This document shows, one piece after another, positions 8,206-14,909 of a stretch of DNA of 32,209 bases. A program made the translations under genes and the position numbers. The stretch is from Chloroflexota bacterium (GTDB lineage Bacteria; Chloroflexota; Anaerolineae; VGOG01), in NCBI GenBank assembly GCA_030611885.1, contig JAUWOY010000037.1, positions 1 through 32,209 of the forward strand, in the 5' to 3' direction. Each line of letters begins with the position of its first letter. Position 1 is the stretch's first letter. The notes under the pieces are model-generated. The model worked only from the letters and a program-made list of their open reading frames with translations. It was not told the DNA's origin and did not search any database.

Positions 8206-8917
8206 CGTTTTCCTCCCGCGGGCCAGTCCTCCTCTCAAATATGTAGCCGAACCCACGCACGTTCAGGATGTGGGGAGGCTTCTTACAATCAAGCCCCATC
8301 TTCTTCCGCAGGTTGTGGACGTGGACCTTAATGATCCGCTGAGCCTCCTGGGGGCTACAATCGTAACCCTGAACCTCTCGCACCAGGCTGCGGCTGCTCA
8401 ACACGCGCCCAGGATTCCTGGCCAGGCAACTTAAAAGGCGGAATTCACTGGCCGTCAGCTTTACTGGCTCGCCCTGAACTGATGCTTGGCAGCGATCGAG
8501 GTCTACGATCAAGTCACCATACTTCAGCATGCCGTTTTGCGCTTGTTCCCTCATCCGACCGGCGCGCCTCAGGAGAGCATAAACTCGGGCCAGGAAAACC
8601 TTGGCGCTGATGGGCTTGACGAGGTAGTCGTCAGCGCCGGCGTTTAGCCCTTTCACGACGTGCTCATCCCGCCCCTGCGTCGCGAGGATGACTACGGGGA
8701 TAGTGGTGTGCTCCCGAACGTACTGACAGGCTTCAAAACTATCTCTCTGAGGCGTTCTGATGTCCAGGATGACCAGGTCCCAGGATTCGCTGGCAACCTT
8801 TCGCAGAGCCTCCTCGGTGTTGTAGACGTTTTCGACCTCGAAGCCCTGATCCCTCAAAACGTTGGTCATCCCGTGGGTGGCTGCCCTATCACTTTGAGTA
8901 ACCAGAATTCGCCTCAT
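8186..8917 (-). CDS. OmpR/PhoB-family response regulator with atypical receiver
   Basis: 243 residues from ATG 8917 with GGAGG 9 nt upstream; a TTG two codons earlier is less likely. The receiver domain (1-115) keeps the phospho-acceptor Asp52 (VILDIRTP) and Lys101 (LVKPIS), but the acidic pair that binds Mg2+ is replaced: ILVTQSD instead of ILVVDDE. The Thr/Ser switch position is Ala79, followed by Thr. The DNA-binding winged helix (about 130-230) is clear from LTASEFRLLSCLARNPGRVL near its start, VHNLRKKMG and NVRGFGYIF at its end. No histidine kinase is adjacent. It is a candidate for binding the 11-bp arrays in this window, one of which overlaps its own 3' end. Confidence 0.92.
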   Translation of the reverse strand: MRRILVTQSDRAATHGMTNVLRDQGFEVENVYNTEEALRKVASESWDLVILDIRTPQRDSFEACQYVREHTTIPVVILATQGRDEHVVKGLNAGADDYLVKPISAKVFLARVYALLRRAGRMREQAQNGMLKYGDLIVDLDRCQASVQGEPVKLTASEFRLLSCLARNPGRVLSSRSLVREVQGYDCSPQEAQRIIKVHVHNLRKKMGLDCKKPPHILNVRGFGYIFERRTGPREENVNQILT

Positions 8918-8938
8918 CTCCAACGCCTCCGTTTAAAC

Positions 8939-9009
8939 TGGCTAAAATCTGTAGTAGCGACTTCAGTCGCTTGGAACGACTAAAGTCGTCACTACCACAA
9001 GTTTTAGCC
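8939..9009. repeat. Palindromic intergenic element with GTAGTAGCGAC core
   Basis: Arms TGGCTAAAA/TTTTAGCCA enclose inner arms GTAGTAGCGACTTCAGTCG and CGACTAAAGTCGTCACTAC. A second member with the same core is at 13945-14002. It lies between the SdrD_B gene and the response-regulator gene. Confidence 0.8.
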
Positions 9010-9019
9010 ACACCCTTCT

Positions 9020-9637
9020 TCACCGTCGCCTTATCCACAGGGTGCCGCCCGCAGCCAGCGTCGCCAAAACCGCCAACCCTGGCCAGCGGGACGCCTCCTG
9101 GCTCGCCGAGGAAACCATAAACGAGGATAGGCTAACGGCAGTGGGCTCGGCTGGGCCAGCGGGGGATGCCAGGGCCTCGTAGCCGAAATCAGCTCCGCTG
9201 TATGCTTCTCCTTCCGCCAGGTGCACCGACAGGGGATTGTTATCGGTGGTGAGAGCGTAGTCGTAGAGCGTTCCCCCTGATTCGAAGTTGCTGTCCGCTA
9301 CCTTGACGACGTAGTTACCCGCATCCAGGTTGTCGAAGAGGTACCAACCAGGATCGCCCGCGTCAGGATGGTTTTGTGTTGTGAAGTTCTCTTGCCAAAC
9401 ACCGTCCTTATAGAGTTCGACCACCACACCGTTGATGCCCACGTCGAATTCGCTACCCTGTTTCCCGTCGCCGTCCTGATCGTCCCACACGTAGTCGCCG
9501 ATAGAGGCTGATCCGGCGGCCAAGGTGCCATTCAAGTTGAGCAAGAACAGGGCAACGATGATTATCGCCATCAAGCTCTTGCGTCTCTTTTGGCCGAGCC
9601 ATACTGTCATTTTTCCCGCGCCTTCGAATAACGTCAT
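9020..9637 (-). CDS. Secreted SdrD_B-domain protein with C-terminal membrane anchor
   Basis: 205 residues; ATG 9637 has AGAGGTGG 6 nt upstream. After an N-terminal signal helix (about 22-41) comes one SdrD_B-type (Cna_B-like) beta domain: SIGDYVWDDQDGDGKQG near residue 45, then GINGVVVELYKDG and a domain end at ADFGYE near 150. The acidic DQDGDG loop is the usual calcium site. The tail is PTAVSLSSF, a spacer, a membrane helix (LAVLATLAAGGTLW) and RRR, the same architecture as the S8 protease and the lamin-tail protein in this window. It is likely a surface-exposed structural or adhesive protein. It has its own promoter with an 11-bp repeat operator. Confidence 0.88.
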   Translation of the reverse strand: MTLFEGAGKMTVWLGQKRRKSLMAIIIVALFLLNLNGTLAAGSASIGDYVWDDQDGDGKQGSEFDVGINGVVVELYKDGVWQENFTTQNHPDAGDPGWYLFDNLDAGNYVVKVADSNFESGGTLYDYALTTDNNPLSVHLAEGEAYSGADFGYEALASPAGPAEPTAVSLSSFMVSSASQEASRWPGLAVLATLAAGGTLWIRRR

Positions 9638-9671
9638 CTAGTCCACCTCTCTCCATGGTGCTGATGATAAT

Positions 9672-9725
9672 ATTATAGCATGTCAAGGTTAATACCAGGT
9701 AACAAACAAGTTGAAATCCGGTTAC
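9672..9725 (-). promoter_or_regulatory. Promoter of the SdrD_B gene with four 11-bp operator repeats
   Basis: The minus-strand -10 is TATAAT (plus 9672-9677). Instead of a good -35 at the right distance, plus-strand hexamers GGTTAA, GGTAAC, AGTTGA and GGTTAC begin at 9687, 9698, 9709 and 9720, an exact 11-bp period. The gap between the first box and the -10 is 9 nt, identical to the promoter at 24785. This geometry suggests activator-dependent transcription by a PhoB-type regulator. Confidence 0.7.
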
Positions 9726-9745
9726 AGACGTGAAGGAGACAAAAA

Positions 9746-9790
9746 CAGGGACCTGAAGGGATTGTAAAAGTCCTTTCAGGTCCCTGTTGA
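9746..9790 (-). terminator. Rho-independent terminator behind the retropepsin-like gene
   Basis: The arms CAGGGACCTGAAAGGA and its complement TCCCTTCAGGTCCCTG (one mismatch) flank a 9-nt loop on the minus strand and are followed by TTTTTGT. Confidence 0.85.
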
Positions 9791-9821
9791 TCTAAATGAC
9801 TTGCTACTTTATTACCTTTTT

Positions 9822-10217
9822 CTACCCCTCAGAGATCACCAGCAGTTTCTTCTCCCCGTCGCGAAAGCAGAATTTCAACTGGTCGAAGACGTCCTTTCTG
9901 CCCAGCAGGTTGAACCCCACGCCCAACTCTTCGGAGAAGCCGATGGTTGCCGAGAGTTCTTCCCGTCCTATACCCAGAATCAAGCGGAAAAGGTAAACGG
10001 GGATTTCCGCACCGCTCCCGACCATCACGTAGACGAGCTGACCATCGTACAGGTTTATGCCTAACTCTTCCGCCATCTCGCCAGCAAAAATGCTGAACGA
10101 GGCCCCCGAATCCACATAGGCATCAGCATAAGCACTTCTTTCCCCAAAACTCAGCCGGACTCGGAGGATAGGCATGAAAGTTCCCGCAAAATTTCGGTAG
10201 GCAAATACCTGCCTCAT
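9822..10217 (-). CDS. Retropepsin-like aspartic protease family protein
   Basis: 131 residues, the usual size for a single-domain bacterial retropepsin fold. The catalytic-type motif YVDSGASFSIF (DSGA) is near residue 35, and LLGRKDVFDQLKFCF near 105 corresponds to the second conserved hydrophobic-Gly-Arg segment of these proteins. No signal peptide is seen, so the product should be cytoplasmic. The ATG overlaps the stop of the upstream DUF5678-like gene by 4 nt, so the two are translationally coupled. The substrate is unknown. Confidence 0.8.
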   Translation of the reverse strand: MRQVFAYRNFAGTFMPILRVRLSFGERSAYADAYVDSGASFSIFAGEMAEELGINLYDGQLVYVMVGSGAEIPVYLFRLILGIGREELSATIGFSEELGVGFNLLGRKDVFDQLKFCFRDGEKKLLVISEG

Positions 10218-10441
10218 AGCAACAGATTCTCCTCTGTTTTCTTGGGAATATACATCACATAGGGTATCTGTGCAGGAATCTTTTTCCCCGCTTCCTTCCA
10301 GGCGATTGCCCTATCCTTCGTCGCTGCGATGACCTCCTTGCCGACGATGACCAAGTAGTTGCCCCTGTACTTCCTCACAAACTCGTCCATGTGCTCGGCA
10401 ACCCACTCGTCGAGTTCATCTCTCACAAATTCCTCTTCCAT
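10214..10441 (-). CDS. DUF5678-like small protein
   Basis: 75 residues from ATG 10441, which has GGGAGGTGA 5 nt upstream; a more distant in-frame start at 10471 lies inside the promoter and is rejected. The sequence (WVAEHMDEFVRKYRGNYL, then VIVGKEVIAATKDRAIAW, ending near YVMYIPKK) resembles DUF5678, a small family that often precedes a retropepsin-like gene, as here. It may be a partner or substrate of the protease; no function is established. Confidence 0.7.
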   Translation of the reverse strand: MEEEFVRDELDEWVAEHMDEFVRKYRGNYLVIVGKEVIAATKDRAIAWKEAGKKIPAQIPYVMYIPKKTEENLLL

Positions 10442-10461
10442 CGCTCTCACCTCCCAGCAAT

Positions 10462-10490
10462 ATGATAGCACAAAGTAAGCCCATTTGCAA
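10462..10490 (-). promoter_or_regulatory. Promoter of the DUF5678-like/retropepsin pair
   Basis: On the minus strand TTGCAA (10485-10490) and TATCAT (10462-10467) are separated by 17 nt, about 15 nt upstream of the Shine-Dalgarno. Confidence 0.55.
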
Positions 10491-10491
10491 A

Positions 10492-12651
10492 TTAAGGTTG
10501 AGCTAACCGCAGCGCGGGATCGCCGAGGAGGGTGTAGGTCTCGATGAGGTCCTCGTAACCGCGACCACTATCGGGCAGGTTCCGCTTGGCCCGCATGACG
10601 GCCTCGCCGAGGGTGGGGGCATCACTGGCGAAGAGGGCCTCGAACAGGGCCTTGACCAGGGCATCTTGCTCGTCGGGCAACAGTTCGCTGGTGGGGGCAA
10701 AGGCGGCCAGCGCACCCTTGCCCTCCGCCAGAAGCAGCTCTTCGGCCAAACAGTTGGCCTGCGGATGGTGGAAGTAGCCGTCGAGACAAGTCATGGTCAC
10801 GACGAAGGGCAGCTTGGACCCGTTGCGGAGGGCGGCGATGTCCGTGGAGCTGAACACCGCTTCCTTCGCCCAGACGTTCAAAGCAGCGTGGCCCACGTAG
10901 TTGACGATGGCCGCGCCCTGGTTGAACTCCGCGATGATCCGGGCGGTGCTTTCGCCAGGATCGGCAAACGCGCTTAGATAGACCCTGGTCGCCTGGTAAT
11001 CGGGGGGAAGGCTGCTCTCAATGAGGTCGTCGGAGGTGGCTTCGAAGGCGGGCTGATCATCGTCGGCTACGAAGAGCACCCGCCGGCGCCATTCGCCCGG
11101 CGTCGGGTCGCGCTCGTAGTCAACTATCTTGTCCACGACGATTTTGGCCTCCGCCGCGCTGCTGACCGGCAGGCGGCCGATGGCCATCTCAGGCAAGGAG
11201 TCGCCGTCGAAGTCAACAAACCAGTTGTCGCTGGCCGTCTCGCCGACGAAGTGGGTCTGCACCAGATAGGTTGGGAGCAGGTTTTTGTTGGACGCCTGGA
11301 GGTTGTCCCGATAGTCGTAGCTGGCATCGCCGACCAGGAGGACGTAGCGCGGAGTCGGCTTGGCCCAACGCTGGTGAGCGTAGCGCAGAAAGTCGCGGAT
11401 GGCGGTGGGGTCGGCCAGCCCATAGCTGAACTCATCGTAGACCTGTTCGATGGTCACCACTTTGACCTCCAGCCCGCCGCTCTCTCGCCATTCGACCAGG
11501 GGCTCGAGGCTCTCCCGAAAGTCTGGGTGAGTGACGACGATGTAATCGGCCTGATTATCGCTGGCGCGAAGGTTGGCGTGGTCGCCCCCCGGTCCCCCCA
11601 ACTTTGGGGGGGCAGGGGGGCGGGCGATACGCGTGGGCTCTTTGATGGCCCTTGGCCCCACCGCCAGGTACCTTCGCTGGCCAGCGGTTTCATCGGAGAA
11701 AGAGATGGCGTAGGCGTTGCCCTCAGGTTCGACAGCATAGCCGCTCAGGCGCACGGCGTCGGTCGGACCGGTGATGTCGAAGATGCCCACGTCGGGCTGG
11801 CTGAATCCGACGATCCGGTAGGCCCCCGCCTGCCCCTCGAACTGGAGTTGGTCGTCCTCGGCGACGAAGCCGCGCTGATAGCCGATCTCGTACCAATCGA
11901 GGAGGGCGACCTCGGCCTTGGCCCCTGTGTCGCCAGGCGCTTCGAGGACGAGGATGTTCTCCCCCTCGATCAGATGCGATGTGGCCGCCTCGACGAGATG
12001 CGTCTCCTGGCCGTCCCAGGCGGCGTCGGCGACGAGGTGGTCGTTGAGGTGGATGAGGATGTGGTGATCTGGCTCGGCGGGGTCGGAGGTGCCGCCCAGC
12101 AGCGCAACTCTGAGAATGCCGTCGTCGTCAGCCAGGTGGTGCAGGGCAAAGGTGAAAGTAGCTGGGGTGGGAGCGATGAGCGATTGCCAGTACCAGCGGT
12201 CAGTTCCCTGCGGAGCCTTGGACCAATACAGGGAATCCTCCTCGCGATGGAGGGTGGTCTCGAAGGAGGAGGGAAACGCAGCGGTCGCCTCCGGTTCGGC
12301 AAGGTCTCTGACCGTCGCCGTCCCCGCCTGGCCGATGGTCAGCCAATAGACGTTGGCGCGGCTGTAGCTGCTCTCGTTGGCCGTGCCGTAGAACTCGATA
12401 GCCGGGTCATCGGCCTCGACGATCCAAATCGGCACCTCCTGGCCTCGATGGGTGAGTTGGACCGTGGCCGGATCAACGCCCTTGAGGTCCAGCCCCACCT
12501 CCCGCAGAGCAGAGTTGGTCAGGCGGTATATCCCCTCTTCCTCGACGTAAATCTTGGCTTTGCCAGAGGAGGGGAGCTTATCTGGCGCACAGGCCCAGAG
12601 AGGCAGCGCCAGCAGGAAAAGAAGGGGGATGATCAGCCGATTCTTCATCAT
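10492..12651 (-). CDS. Gingipain-like C25 cysteine protease family lipoprotein
   Basis: 719 residues from the ATG pair at 12651. This start gives a lipoprotein signal (MMKNRLIIPLLFLLALPLWAC, lipobox Cys near 21); a longer upstream frame reads through an intergenic palindrome. The N-terminal 350 residues are beta-rich modules. The C25 catalytic domain follows (YIVVTHPDF near 370, YVLLVGDASYDYRDN near 450, GETASDNWF near 480). The catalytic pair is probably His588 (YVGHAALNVW) and Cys622 (TMTCLDGYF). The usual GHG is GHA here. It resembles the dockerin-bearing paralogue at 18241-21408 but lacks both its propeptide region and dockerin. It should sit on the outside of the membrane. A GC-rich palindrome is inserted in frame (11584-11622). 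Confidence 0.88.
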   Translation of the reverse strand: MMKNRLIIPLLFLLALPLWACAPDKLPSSGKAKIYVEEEGIYRLTNSALREVGLDLKGVDPATVQLTHRGQEVPIWIVEADDPAIEFYGTANESSYSRANVYWLTIGQAGTATVRDLAEPEATAAFPSSFETTLHREEDSLYWSKAPQGTDRWYWQSLIAPTPATFTFALHHLADDDGILRVALLGGTSDPAEPDHHILIHLNDHLVADAAWDGQETHLVEAATSHLIEGENILVLEAPGDTGAKAEVALLDWYEIGYQRGFVAEDDQLQFEGQAGAYRIVGFSQPDVGIFDITGPTDAVRLSGYAVEPEGNAYAISFSDETAGQRRYLAVGPRAIKEPTRIARPPAPPKLGGPGGDHANLRASDNQADYIVVTHPDFRESLEPLVEWRESGGLEVKVVTIEQVYDEFSYGLADPTAIRDFLRYAHQRWAKPTPRYVLLVGDASYDYRDNLQASNKNLLPTYLVQTHFVGETASDNWFVDFDGDSLPEMAIGRLPVSSAAEAKIVVDKIVDYERDPTPGEWRRRVLFVADDDQPAFEATSDDLIESSLPPDYQATRVYLSAFADPGESTARIIAEFNQGAAIVNYVGHAALNVWAKEAVFSSTDIAALRNGSKLPFVVTMTCLDGYFHHPQANCLAEELLLAEGKGALAAFAPTSELLPDEQDALVKALFEALFASDAPTLGEAVMRAKRNLPDSGRGYEDLIETYTLLGDPALRLAQP
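11584..11622. repeat. GC-rich palindrome inside the C25 lipoprotein gene
   Basis: The arms CCCCCCAA and TTGGGGGG type runs (plus GCCCCCC / GGGGGGC outside) form an imperfect palindrome that encodes the Pro/Gly stretch PPAPPKLGGPGG between two conserved modules. A related palindrome lies in the 556-codon cohesin gene at 16428-16459. Confidence 0.65.
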
Positions 12652-12692
12652 CTTGGAAATTTTGACGAAAATGCTGTCAACGAATTTCTGGA

Positions 12693-12765
12693 ACGGATTG
12701 AACGGATGGATCACCCATCTGACGGGAGAAATCCCGTCTGATCTGGGCCTGAATCCGTTCAATCT
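12693..12765. repeat. Intergenic palindrome with GGATTGAACGGAT arms
   Basis: The arms ACGGATTGAACGGAT (12693-12707) and AATCCGTTCAATCT (12752-12765) enclose a smaller hairpin GACGGG-AGAAAT-CCCGTC (12721-12738). It lies between the C25 lipoprotein gene and the TP-rich protein gene and may also act as a transcript 3' end. Confidence 0.7.
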
Positions 12766-12832
12766 GCTCCCTGAATCCGCTGACAGCCTGTCCGACCTTG
12801 GCGCCCAATTCATTTTAGCCAGACCCAAATCA

Positions 12833-13918
12833 CTAGCGCCCCCCTCTGATGAACGAATAGGCCAGCCATGCCGCCCCTGCTCCCAGGGCAATGAGCAAGA
12901 TGCCAACCAGCCAGAGGTGGCCCAAACCCACAGGGCCACGGGAGATCGGCAACGCCACTGGGGTAGCAGCCGGCGCTGGCGTACCTGAGGGCAGGCTCAA
13001 GGCGGTCGGGGTTACGGTTGCCATCGGTGGCTGGGGGGTGGCCGCAGGAACCGTGGGCATCAAGGTCAGGGGACTGGTTGGCGACGGTGTCATGAGCGGC
13101 TCGACCGAGGCTTCGATGGTGAGCGTCGCTTCGCTTTCTGGCGAACCGCTCGTCTGGGTCCCGTCGGAGGGCGGTGTGGGCGAAAGGGTTACGGTGGCGA
13201 CTTTTGTCGCTGTCGCAGTGCTCGTGGGAGAGCTGATCTCCGTGGTGGCAGGTGTACTGGTGGGGAGGCTCATTCCCATTGGCGTCTGAGTGAAAGTCGC
13301 TGCCGGGGTCGAGGTCGGTGTGCTCGTCGGCCTCGGCGGGCTGGTGGCCGTTGGCAAAGGGGGATAGGATGTTGGGAGGCTGGTGGCCGTTGGCAAAGCA
13401 GGTGGTGTAGCGGTAGCCATCGCCGTTGGGGTCCTCGTGGCCGTGGGCGGCGGAGTGAGTGTGGCCGTGGCAGTTGCGGTGGCTGTCGGTGTGGCCGTCC
13501 ACTGAGAGGTGAAGGTGGCCGTTGGGGTGGCCGTCGGCTGCTCCCCCGGAATGGCCAAGATGGGGCCGTGGACCTCGCTGGAGCCGTCGGTGGCCACGCT
13601 CTCCAGCTTGTAGTAATAAGTAGCGCCGTTGCTCACATCGCTATCGGTGTAATAATAATGGGCTCCTATCACAGACCCCATCGCCTGGCTGGGGATGAGC
13701 GAGTTGTTGAGCTTGGCGTAGCTGTCCGTCTCGCTGGTGCTGCGCCAGAGGTTGAAGCCGATGTTGTTTATCTCACTGGCCGTCTCCCACTCCAGGAGAA
13801 CCTGGCCATCGCCGCCCGCAGCAGTGAACGAAGCCAGGGTCACGGCGGCCAGTGCACGGCTCACATCGAGCAGGATGATCACGGCTATCAGAATCGAGAT
13901 TGCGCCATTCCTTTTCAT
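12833..13918 (-). CDS. Secreted Fn3-like / TP-rich protein with C-terminal membrane anchor
   Basis: 361 residues; ATG 13918 has AAGAGG 5 nt upstream. A signal peptide (1-24) precedes VTLASFTAAGGDGQVLLEWE and a fibronectin-III-like domain (GFNLWRST near 55, YYYKLESVATDGSSEVHGPI near 100). A long Thr/Pro/Ser linker (about 130-300) follows, then a membrane helix (LWLVGILLIALGAGAAWLAY) and RGGR. A shorter paralogue without the linker is at 27115-27588. Such linkers are usual sites of O-glycosylation in secreted proteins. The function is not recognisable beyond a surface-anchored architecture. The SdrD_B and S8 tails use the same kind of V-S-L-S-S-F motif that begins this domain. Confidence 0.8.
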   Translation of the reverse strand: MKRNGAISILIAVIILLDVSRALAAVTLASFTAAGGDGQVLLEWETASEINNIGFNLWRSTSETDSYAKLNNSLIPSQAMGSVIGAHYYYTDSDVSNGATYYYKLESVATDGSSEVHGPILAIPGEQPTATPTATFTSQWTATPTATATATATLTPPPTATRTPTAMATATPPALPTATSLPTSYPPLPTATSPPRPTSTPTSTPAATFTQTPMGMSLPTSTPATTEISSPTSTATATKVATVTLSPTPPSDGTQTSGSPESEATLTIEASVEPLMTPSPTSPLTLMPTVPAATPQPPMATVTPTALSLPSGTPAPAATPVALPISRGPVGLGHLWLVGILLIALGAGAAWLAYSFIRGGR

Positions 13919-13944
13919 GACCTCTTATTTCCTCATAAGCGGTT

Positions 13945-14002
13945 CGTAGTAGCGACTTTAGTCGCTCTGACTCCGTGGGGAGCGACTGAAGTCGCCACTA
14001 CG
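13945..14002. repeat. Palindromic intergenic element, second GTAGTAGCGAC copy
   Basis: The arms CGTAGTAGCGACTTTAGTCG and AGCGACTGAAGTCGCCACTA surround a 14-nt loop. The core is the same as at 8939-9009. Confidence 0.8.
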
Positions 14003-14037
14003 AGGAAAATGGCCAAAGCCCAGGTGTAGATACTTCA

Positions 14038-14625
14038 TCATCCAGCCAGCCTGACCAGCCAGCGAGAGGGAGCGGAGACGGCCCTGGCCACCAGAGGCGC
14101 CCACCGAGTCCTCCTGTTCCCTTCGACAAGCTCAGGACATCGCCCGATGATGGCCACTTTCACCCGGCGAGCCGCTCGGAAGGCGGCCACCTGCAGGACC
14201 GCGAGGACGCCGAGCAGGCGGTTCATCGCCCTCCACTTTCCACCCTCCAGGTCAATCGTTCGCTCCCCTCTCTTTATCGCCACCACCTTCCCCAAAAGCT
14301 GCTCCTCCCTCCAGGGCTGATCGGGATTGAGGGAAGCGTCGCCTTTAGTCACCAGGAGGGTCGCGCCCCCGCGCCTGCGCCTGGCCAGCAGGCGGTGGGT
14401 ATGAAAAGCGCCGCCCACTGTGTAGAGGACGATGTCGCCCCGGCGCAATCTGTCCGCGACGGCTTGCTCGACCACGATCTCGTCCCCAGCCGCGATGAGA
14501 GGGGCCATGCTCCCGCTGATAACGCGGAAGCGAAACGGGGTGCCTTGAGCCATCTCCTCTCGTATCAGATCGCTGACGACGTTTTGCTGGGATGCAAGCA
14601 TGGTGCTATTCTCAGTCTGTGTCAT
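14038..14625 (-). CDS. Sec11/SipW-type (S26B) signal-peptidase-like protein
   Basis: 195 residues. Motifs: ISGSMAPLIAAGDEIVV with the nucleophile Ser39 (SxMxP), RGDIVLYTV near 62, THR with candidate base His77, and KGDAS near 94. A Ser-His rather than Ser-Lys pair is typical of the ER-type/SipW branch. There is no N-terminal membrane helix; a hydrophobic segment lies near residues 130-145. The upstream ATG at 14625 lies in a dispersed repeat (TCATTGCGAG); ATG 14601 (MLASQQ) is an alternative. An in-frame repeat encoding CPELVEGN is inserted near residue 163. It may process neighbouring secreted proteins, since it sits next to them, but no substrate is shown. Confidence 0.8.
   Translation of the reverse strand: MTQTENSTMLASQQNVVSDLIREEMAQGTPFRFRVISGSMAPLIAAGDEIVVEQAVADRLRRGDIVLYTVGGAFHTHRLLARRRRGGATLLVTKGDASLNPDQPWREEQLLGKVVAIKRGERTIDLEGGKWRAMNRLLGVLAVLQVAAFRAARRVKVAIIGRCPELVEGNRRTRWAPLVARAVSAPSRWLVRLAG
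14117..14137. repeat. In-frame CPELVEG-type short repeat
   Basis: The minus strand reads TCCTGAGCTTGTCGAAGGG, a sequence known as a widely dispersed short repeat in several bacterial lineages. It is inserted in frame in the C-terminal region of the S26-like gene and translates as CPELVEGN. The flanks are Arg-rich and poorly conserved. Confidence 0.75.
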
Positions 14626-14639
14626 TGCGAGCTACTCCA

Positions 14640-14905
14640 TAGCGCGGCCACGCTACTCATTGTGTAAGAAACCCGTCAGCGCCGGCCGAGTAGGAGCGAA
14701 GCGACGTATCGAGGCCAAGTGGGTTACCCGGAGAGCCGCTCGCTTGATTTCGATACGCTCTGCTACTCAATCAGCGCTCGCTCCCCGGGTTTTGCACACA
14801 ACCGTTTGTTTCTTAGTAGCGACCGCAGGGAGCGAAGCAATCTCCTCCGTTGCGAGTTGGGGATTGCTTCGTCGCAAAAACCGCTCCTCGCAATGACACT
14901 AGCAA
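14640..14905. repeat. Mosaic of dispersed intergenic repeats
   Basis: This 285-nt gap holds no gene. It contains a GGCCGAGTAGGAGCGAAGCG ... TATCGAGGCC ... TTTCGATACGCT element (shared in part with 32096-32209) and a GAGCGAAGCAATCTC / GATTGCTTCGTCGC ... CTCGCAATGACA element of the CATTGCGAG type. The latter runs into the start of the S26-like gene. Confidence 0.8.
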
Positions 14906-14909
14906 TCTC

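Noticed and set aside
9681..9686. TTGACA on the minus strand as -35 of the SdrD_B promoter
   Set aside because: It is only 3 nt from the TATAAT, far too close; the array probably replaces the -35.
11251..12741. Long plus-strand ORF of nearly 500 codons opposite the C25 lipoprotein gene
   Set aside because: The minus strand carries conserved C25 motifs; the plus frame has no recognisable domain and arises from GC-rich codon use.
12652..12939. Extension of the C25 lipoprotein frame upstream of the ATG pair
   Set aside because: It runs through an intergenic palindrome and would bury the lipoprotein signal inside the protein.
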